64,000 nucleotides of DNA. It comes from Bigelowiella natans CCMP2755. Lineage: Eukaryota > Cercozoa > Chlorarachniophyceae. Numbering within the stretch: the stretch's first letter is position 1; every line of letters starts with the position of its first letter. The translations under genes and the position numbers were made by a program. The stretch covers positions 7,501 to 71,500 of the forward strand of contig ADNK01001326.1 of the NCBI GenBank assembly GCA_000320545.1. Reading direction: 5' to 3'. This document shows positions 57,640-64,000 of the stretch, one piece after another. The notes under the pieces are model-generated. The model saw only the letters and a list, made by a program, of their open reading frames with translations. It made no database searches and was not told the DNA's origin.

Positions 57640-57919
57640 TGCACAACAATTGATAGAGCATGAGTTTATGATGCTCACCGGACAACTTTCCCATTGAATA
57701 CAAGATTCGGTAATTTGCCGTAATGCTGGCCGTTGCTTGATATCCAAGACTGTGCTTCAGTAGCATTTTGGTGAAGTTCTCCCTGAATATACCTTTTTGC
57801 GCCTTCTTCATCGAGATATCTGTTAATAGGCTTGATGCCAAATACATCCTCGTACGCATGAAGCACTTCTAGAATCTGTTGGAAAAATAGGCGCGAAGAC
57901 AACTGTGTGCATTTGTATC

Positions 57920-57981
<62 letters not shown>

Positions 57982-58188
57982 ATGTTGAATCCTTTTTGTC
58001 AAACGAAGATATAGATCGCCTTAATCGAACCTGATTTGGCGTCGAGAAATTTGTCCCAGGATCCCTTGAAGAGCCCCCCGTAAATGCAACTATACCAAAA
58101 CCATCACCATTTCTGGAAGTACCACAATCACATCAGCCCATAATTATAAAGCGTTATCATAGAAGTAAGTTGATATGAAACTCTGATT

Positions 58189-58259
<71 letters not shown>

Positions 58260-58960
58260 CTTTTTCTTCCCGCTAATAATTCCCTTGAAGAATTTTATCA
58301 TCGTGTATTTGGATCACTCACCTAAATTCAGCACTTAGCTTTCGCATGGCCCATGTACTAAATATGATCTCCTCCAACCAGGCATTAATGGAGAAGAAGG
58401 AGTTCCAACTCTGCGGATCGGCTTCAAGATCTTCAATCAGGTCAATTATTATTTTCGAGGGATAGAAAGAGCCTTCATGCTTTTGATGAAACCTACCAAA
58501 ACAGGAACGCTATCTTTGAGTATACACTATAGTTTATACATTATAAACTAAAAGATTACCAGGGTAGTTCTGTTCCATCCGGAAGTGGAAGTGCAATGAC
58601 TGTGTGCATGGTTTTCCAATTCCAAATCCTTGAGAATTCTTCCTCCTCGTCGTCCCATTCCTCAGACCTGAAAATCGCCCAGAACAGCCAATTTCATTCT
58701 CATTCGAAGATGAGGTGACGATGCACAACGCCAAGTATAACATGTAATCTTGATCATACACATGCCATACGCTCACTGAATCGATGATCAGGAAAGATCA
58801 TGAAATAGACTCGAACATGATGTGAAGATGGCTTCTTTTGCAGAAGGAGGCTTTACTCTTGAAAGGTATGATCGAATGAATCTGAATCAATTCTGTGACA
58901 AAATCGTCCGTAATTTTCGACTTCTTCTTCTTCCTCCTCACTTATAGGATTGCTGCAACG

Positions 58961-59032
<72 letters not shown>

Positions 59033-59531
59033 GTATACAAGGGCGAGTGTACACATAGTGTGTTTGCTTTGCGCAGCTAGCTGCTACCTTGTGCTGACAT
59101 TGTGGATTCGAATATAATCTTCCACCCCGAATCTGACGAGCCATGAGTTGGACGCAAGCAGCATCAGATGGGAAAATTGAAGCCTGTCAAAACGCACACA
59201 GTTCATGTTCACGTTTGATTCCACAATATGGGAAAACTCAACTGAAAGTGCTTTATTATGCTGACTTTAACCTGTGCTGTTAATTCTTTCTGCAAATAAA
59301 TTTGTTATGTGCTGTTCGAATTTACCCTAAGTTTTTAGATAGCCACTGTACGTTCCGGAGGTGCGCGTGAGCGAGTGAGCCTTGCCATTCATGCGTGTAG
59401 TATCTCCTACAATTCACAAGAATCCTGATAATACATGGTATTTATACGATGCATCACATCTATGGGCACCTGGTTACCGCACTGGTAAGAAAATTTATCA
59501 TTACTATGATCACTGTAATTTTTATGTAGTA

Positions 59532-59574
<43 letters not shown>

Positions 59575-60624
59575 AAGCATCTGCAAGAAACGAAGAAAAA
59601 GAAGACAGGGGGGGGGGAATGGGGCGAGGAAGAGTAGGGAGAAGCACCACCTTGGGCTATAACTTATAAAGTGTTTTATTTCTTCGTCAGAATAATTTGT
59701 AGCTGCAGATAGATGTGCAATTACGAGTGTCGTGTTCCTATGATGTCCCAATCAAAACAGGGCCCCGTTCAAAGATTTGAGGTGGTTTCAGTTATATCGG
59801 TAGTAATAAGCATATTAGAATAAATGGACTAAAAATCCATAATATCAGCATGGTTTTCAATACAAATGGGCTCCACAGCGCAAATATGCCAAACGACAAT
59901 TCCTGTTAAAAATTGCTACGACGAAATTGTTACCTTGTGTAGGATAAAAGGTTATCAAAAAACATGTCCACGTACTCTCTGTCTTCAAACACCAAAGTTG
60001 AGATCACTAGCCGCCTTGACGATTCGTCCGACAACTTGATCCCCTTTTCCAAATGGCTTGTCTCGCAACTTACATGCACTGGCATTGGCGGTCCTTGTAC
60101 TTTTGGAGATATTGAAACAAAAGGATTCAGCTGAAAATCGGCACAGGCACTCATTCAGTTAGCTGTGATATATGGCATACGGCTATTTGAGGGGTTGAGC
60201 ATCTCGATTTCCGAGCTATGAGTGTAAATCCAAATAATAGCTCCAAACAAAAAGAAGACGTGACAACTTGCGCACTTGTTTCTCTCCAAATCTAAATTCA
60301 TAAACATTTCGACTTGAAGTGAGCAACCAGAAGATGATGATGACTCCGGTCGTGTGCAAGAGAAACCAATCTACACATTAAAGCACCAAAAAGTCAAGAA
60401 CCATCTTTGACGTCATCTTCGCTACATCCGTCTTTCTTCATCCTATCCAATGGGGTTCCCGAACTGGCTCCCTCGCCAGCAACGCCGCTGCTACGAACAT
60501 CCTCCATTCGCCAGTTCGGTTGTAATTCCGAGACGACGACTTGGTCTTCTAGTTTGAGTTTTTTAAGGGAACAATTACAGGCCAATTCATGCCTGCGTCT
60601 TAGGAATAATTCAATTGGAGGCAA
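57640..60624 (-). CDS. Probable type II membrane protein, glycosyltransferase-like, family not named
   Basis: A tentative N-terminal exon (60624-60394, MPPIELFLRRRHELACNCSL) is followed by a possible hydrophobic segment near 60230-60300 (ASCHVFFLFGAIIWIY). Better supported exons: 60154-59935 (SRRLVISTLVFEDREYVDMF, FDNLLSYT) joins GHHRNTTLVIAHLSAATNYS (59750-59690). Then about 59180-59085, LQFSHLMLLASNSWLVRFGV, EDYIRIHNVST. Then 58675-58565, EWDDEEEEFSRIWNWKTMHT, VIALPLPDGTELPW; 58495-58322, FHQKHEGSFYPSKIIIDLIE ... NAWLEEIIFSTWAMRKLSAE; 58112-58031, GDGFGIVAFTGGSSRDPGTN; and 57876-57680, ILEVLHAYEDVFGIKPINRY .... The pattern of FFxNLLxYT, a hydrophobic TLVIAHL strand and a LLASN-WLVR motif recalls Golgi glycosyltransferase-like proteins of algae. 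This is an impression of fold order, not a firm match. The C-terminal end is not defined. Confidence 0.45.
57916..57972. repeat. (TG)n-(AG)n microsatellite
   Basis: About 8 TG then about 19 AG units within an intron of the glycosyltransferase-like gene. Confidence 0.9.
58190..58258. repeat. (CT)n microsatellite with one interruption
   Basis: About 32 CT units with a single CC break near 58220, within an intron of the minus-strand gene. Confidence 0.9.
58960..59030. repeat. (AT)n-(GT)n microsatellite
   Basis: About 18 AT units run into about 14 GT units, intronic. Confidence 0.9.
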
Positions 60625-61434
60625 GAATCGCGCTCACAGGATCGGTGCCGCGCCGCCCCCCCGTGCTAGCGACACCAAGATGACATTGGTGGTGGCCAAA
60701 AAAGAGGAATCGAAAGGCATGTCTGTTCTGTGCAGATGCATGCGCAAATTGTCTCGGACAGAAGGTCTGGGTGACATCACTAGATCAGAAAAGGTGCAAT
60801 GTTTCGATTGCCCGTGGGTGTCAGGATCGCCAGATCGGACGAAAGTGTGCTCCTCCTCACGGATCCTTGACGCTTGCTAGCTTGAACAATTTGTTGCCGG
60901 CGAGAGTGCTAGAGTGTGTCGCTAGCTTGGCTCATCTAGTCATGAGTACACACACATCTAGACGTGCAGCAGTTTGACAATTGAAAACAACTCAATCACT
61001 TGGATCTGGAGGCACATTGGATGCATCTGCAATGTGTAGAGCAACATTGCACAGCTTCACATAAGGACAACCTAGCAATGGCAACTAGACAATTGGAAGA
61101 ATTTAACATTCATTGCATCCGTCTCGCATGCTAGCATGGTTTAATTGCACTCATACTAGCATAGGAGGCCAGCGCGCAGTTACATCTCCCAATGCGATGG
61201 CTTTGCAGCGCGCTACATCAGCCGGAGTTGCACAAGCACTACATCAAAATCTGTCTAATAGGAAATAAATCCGCGAAATGTTAAAAAGTAACAGCTACGT
61301 GTTTCACAAAACTCAATTAGAGGAGCCCTCTTCTCCTTCAGAATGAGTTGTTTTGAATTTTGAGCAATGCGAGTCATCATGATTATCAATGAAGATGCTG
61401 TATCCTCTGCACTTTCTGCTACTACTTGGAACGC
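60625..61434. repeat. Repeat island 7 and spacer
   Basis: GC-richer sequence between two minus-strand genes. The plus-strand ORF 60407-60880 overlaps the glycosyltransferase-like 5' exon and the island and is not considered a gene. A retroelement 3' end is at 61005-61135. After about 61300 it becomes AT-rich 3' UTR of the lysyl-tRNA synthetase. Confidence 0.4.
61005..61135 (+). mobile_element. Non-LTR retroelement 3' end
   Basis: GAGCAACATTGCACAGCTTC, CACATAAGGACAACCTAGCA...GAAGAATTTAACATTCATTG, CATCCGTCTCGC. It is diverged in the ORF-end block but has a well preserved terminal CATTGCATCCGTCTC. Confidence 0.55.
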
Positions 61435-63632
61435 CTATTGACTCTTTTTCTCTTCAGAAGGAGCTTCCGAATTGTCTTCAGGTTTCATGGCGGGGAACAA
61501 TAGAACCTCCTTGATGTTATGCTTCCCAGCGAGAAGCATTGTCATGCGATCGATGCCCATGCCCCATCCTGCGGTCGGAGGGAGTCCATGTTCCATCGCA
61601 GTGCAAAAATCAGTATCAATGTACATAGCTTCAAGATCCCCTTCAGATTTTGCACGTGCTTGGTCTTCAAATCGTTGTCGTTGCACGACAGGATTATTCA
61701 ATTCAGTGTAAGCATTACAGAGCTCTCGTTTGAGAACGAAAAGTTCAAAACGTTCTGTCATTCCAGGCTTGCTTCGATGATACCTGCAGTATTTACATTA
61801 GATTTTTATTCATCGTATGGCGCAATAAGTTATCTGCTGACATTCTCACGATATAAAATTGAACAACTTACTTTGCCAATGGACTCATGATGGCTGGATG
61901 ATCGATTATAAACCCAGGATTCATGCATTGAGACTCAAGATACTTTGCGACCAACTTATCGATCATACGTGCTGTTGATCTTGGGGCAGAACAGTCGACT
62001 TCAAGTTCCGTTAGCTTCTTATCGAGATAACTACGTGCTTTCTCACTTTCGAGTGGAAGTGGGATATCAATCCCGTGCTCTTTGAGACCGTCAATCATTG
62101 GTATCCTTCTCCAAGGTGGCGAGAAATCGACTGTGATTGGTTTTGCATCTGGATCATCGATGAAATTTCCTTTTTCATCCTTTTTCTGCTCAGGTGGTAC
62201 CGTTACCTTATAGCTCCCGCAGATGTTCTTCACCATGCCGGATATCATTTCTTCAGTTACCTTCATGAGATCGTTGTAGTCGGCATAGGCCCAATAGAAT
62301 TCGCATGTCGTGAATTCAGGGTTATGTGTAAGATCGATGCCCTCGTTGCGGAATTGGCGACCGATTTCATAAACACGGTCCATACCCCCGATGATTAGCG
62401 TCTTCAAATACAACTCAGGGGCCACACGCATGTACATCTTCATCTTAAGTTCGTTGTGCTCAGTTTCGAAAGGCCTTGCAGTCGCCCCTCCAGGAATCAT
62501 GTTCATCATGGGAGTTTCTACTTCCAAGAATCCCCTGGAATCAAGATATCTACGGATGTAGTTAATGATTTGAGAGCGCACATAGAAAGTCCTTTTTACG
62601 GCGGGGTTCATAATCATATCCAGATATCGCTTTCGGAAGCGAATCTCAGCTCCCAGACCAACACGAGGTGGGGGAAGCATATGAAGGCACGGTGCAAGAA
62701 GTTTCAGTTCTGTTGCAAAAATGCTAAGTTCTTTGGTCTTCGTACGTCCAGGATTTCCAACCACACCTACGACGTCTCCCCTGCGGACTAGCCTCACTAT
62801 ATTCTCAAATTCCTCTTTATTCTTCGCCGCCCTTGAAAAAAATGCCTCATCAGAATTGATTGAGGGACGAGATACATTTTCGTGTCACATACCCTGCATT
62901 AGCAAAAATCTGAATTTTGGCATCATCCGCCTCAATGAAGAGGAAAGTTAGTTTGCCGCTGGGAGCCTTTCGTGTAATTCGGCCTACCCAGGAGTATCAC
63001 CACATTGATACAACCATCACTTCAAATTAAGTTGATGCTTAGGCAGGGACTGAAAAGATATAATATTACCAGCAAGACTCGTGGAGACCTGATCCAGTCT
63101 CTCGCCTGGCTTAACATTTTCATACTTCTTAATGAAGTAAGGAATACTCATCTTTGCCTCAAATTTGTGGGGGTAAGCATTGAATCCCTCAGCTTTGAGC
63201 TTCTCCATTTTCTTGGTACGGATTTCATAGTATTGCTGTAATTCCATATATCATCAGAAAAAAATCATCATCTCGAGGCTACTGATTGCACCTACATTTG
63301 GGTCCAAAGATTCTAACTCATCGTCATCCTTCTTCTTCTTCTTCGGTTTCGCCGCTTCCCTTTTAGCTTTCTCAGCTGCTTTGAGCTTGTTCTTCTCTTC
63401 CTTTTCCCGCTTCTTCTTGATCTTCTTCCATTTACTGTTAACGGACGGGGATTTAGATGTTGCATCGCAATTACAACACCAAGGTGTACCTTTTTGAGTA
63501 TTGTTTCCCCGTTTCAGGGTCAATAGGAATCTCTTCTTTCACCTGTTAATAGGCATATCATCTAAGCAACATAGATTATGGAAAATCGAACTTGATGTTC
63601 AAATACCCGTTCGTGGGGTGGTGGTGCAGACA
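61435..63632 (-). CDS. Lysyl-tRNA synthetase, class II
   Basis: Charges tRNA-Lys in the cytosol, perhaps also in an organelle. Exon 1, 63632-63606 (MSAPPPHER), exon 2, 63542-63490 ([17 protein letters not shown]) and exon 3 from 63434 ([15 protein letters not shown]...) join in phase, giving the Lys-rich extension of eukaryotic LysRS. Then: 63247 to about 63070, [20 protein letters not shown], start of the OB-fold tRNA-binding domain; about 62990-62895, [20 protein letters not shown]; and 62820-61870, the catalytic core with motif 2 [20 protein letters not shown]. The last exon, 61761-61435, starts [20 protein letters not shown] and has motif 3 [14 protein letters not shown] and a final Ser/Glu/Lys tail. 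All three class II motifs are present and spacing is normal, so it should be active. An in-frame upstream Met at 63801 would add a leader (see findings). Confidence 0.95.
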
Positions 63633-63865
63633 TTGCGAGTAGTGATGGGATGTGTTTTAGGTGAGGCAGCAGCAGCAGAGCAGCAGCTTGTCGAGCTCCG
63701 AGGTAATAAGATTGTTTCTGAGCTGTTGTCGTACAATAAGAATACATTGCATTTTTGTAGTCGATTGCACTTAACCTCGCGGAGATTTCCGAGCCACGCA
63801 ATTTGTGCGCATGTATTCTCTGGGAAGTTCCTTCGGGGACTGTAAGAAAGCGATATTTTAAATAA

Positions 63866-63901
63866 ATAAATAAATTATTTATTTATTTATTTATTTTATT
63901 T
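63866..63901. repeat. (AAAT)n/(ATTT)n inverted microsatellite
   Basis: AAATAAATAAATAAATTATT followed by ATTTATTTATTTATTTTATT forms a near-perfect palindrome upstream of the lysyl-tRNA synthetase gene. The remaining bases to 64000 show no gene. Confidence 0.8.
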
Positions 63902-64000
63902 GTTGCAAGCAAAAGAAAGAAAGAAAGTCATCCTCACATTCCCCTTTCCAAGATGTGTTCGCACAGATAAAGAAGACAGGCAAGGAATGGGATCTCATGT

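Noticed and set aside
60407-60880. 157 aa plus-strand ORF
   Set aside because: It is antisense to the putative first exon of the glycosyltransferase-like gene at one end and runs into repeat island 7 at the other. No domain seen.
1-64000. CRISPR arrays, bacterial promoters, ribosome binding sites, rRNA or tRNA genes
   Set aside because: No spacer-repeat arrays, no rRNA core sequences and no tRNA T-loop/acceptor pattern were found. The window is eukaryotic, so bacterial signals are not expected.

Overview
This is nuclear DNA from a microbial eukaryote (a protist or alga, not a bacterium). Genes are split by many short GT...AG introns. The families present are eukaryotic: Pol I factor RRN3, phosphatidylserine synthase, tubulin-tyrosine-ligase-like, CD36 and cytosolic lysyl-tRNA synthetase. 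The lineage cannot be fixed from sequence alone. The mix of a fungal-type Zn2Cys6 factor, a plant-type FLZ finger and an Orai-like membrane protein points to an SAR-type or other non-model protist. There are no operons. Introns and spacers are packed with AT, CT/GA, TG and trinucleotide microsatellites. Exon joins given here were worked out by eye from splice sites, reading frame and family conservation, so outer gene ends are often approximate.

Layout. 1-1281 (-): RRN3, running off the left edge. 2621-5736 (+): Zn2Cys6 plus PAS transcription factor. 6200-8100: repeat island with retroelement 3' ends. 8290-10142 (-): alpha/beta hydrolase. 10528-11948 (+): alpha-carbonic-anhydrase-like membrane protein lacking two of three zinc ligands. 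12200-13600: second repeat island, holding a TIR element inserted in a retroelement remnant. 14071-17792 (-): circularly permuted YlqF/MTG1-type GTPase. 18200-21450 (+): unidentified exon-like segments. 21470-22860: duplicated non-coding island. 22960-28458 (+): unidentified multi-exon gene. 28550-31000: island with the longest retroelement fragment, a reverse-transcriptase C-terminus with zinc knuckle. 31100-32558 (-): WD40-type protein. 33867-34592 (+): FLZ-type zinc-finger protein. 34840-36700: island with the second TIR element. 36745-41334 (-): tubulin tyrosine ligase-like enzyme. 42340-45652 (+): phosphatidylserine synthase. 46839-48655 (-): four-helix, Orai-like membrane protein with a coiled coil. 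49358-56205 (+): CD36/LIMP-2 family receptor. 56640-57450: CTAG-rich island. 57600-60624 (-): probable type II membrane glycosyltransferase-like protein. 60625-61400: small repeat island. 61435-63632 (-): lysyl-tRNA synthetase.

The identified genes are unrelated housekeeping, membrane and signalling functions. The window alternates between AT-rich, intron-rich gene blocks and GC-richer islands full of GCTAGC/CATG words. Those islands carry at least eleven copies of one non-LTR retroelement 3' end and two copies of one inverted-repeat DNA element.
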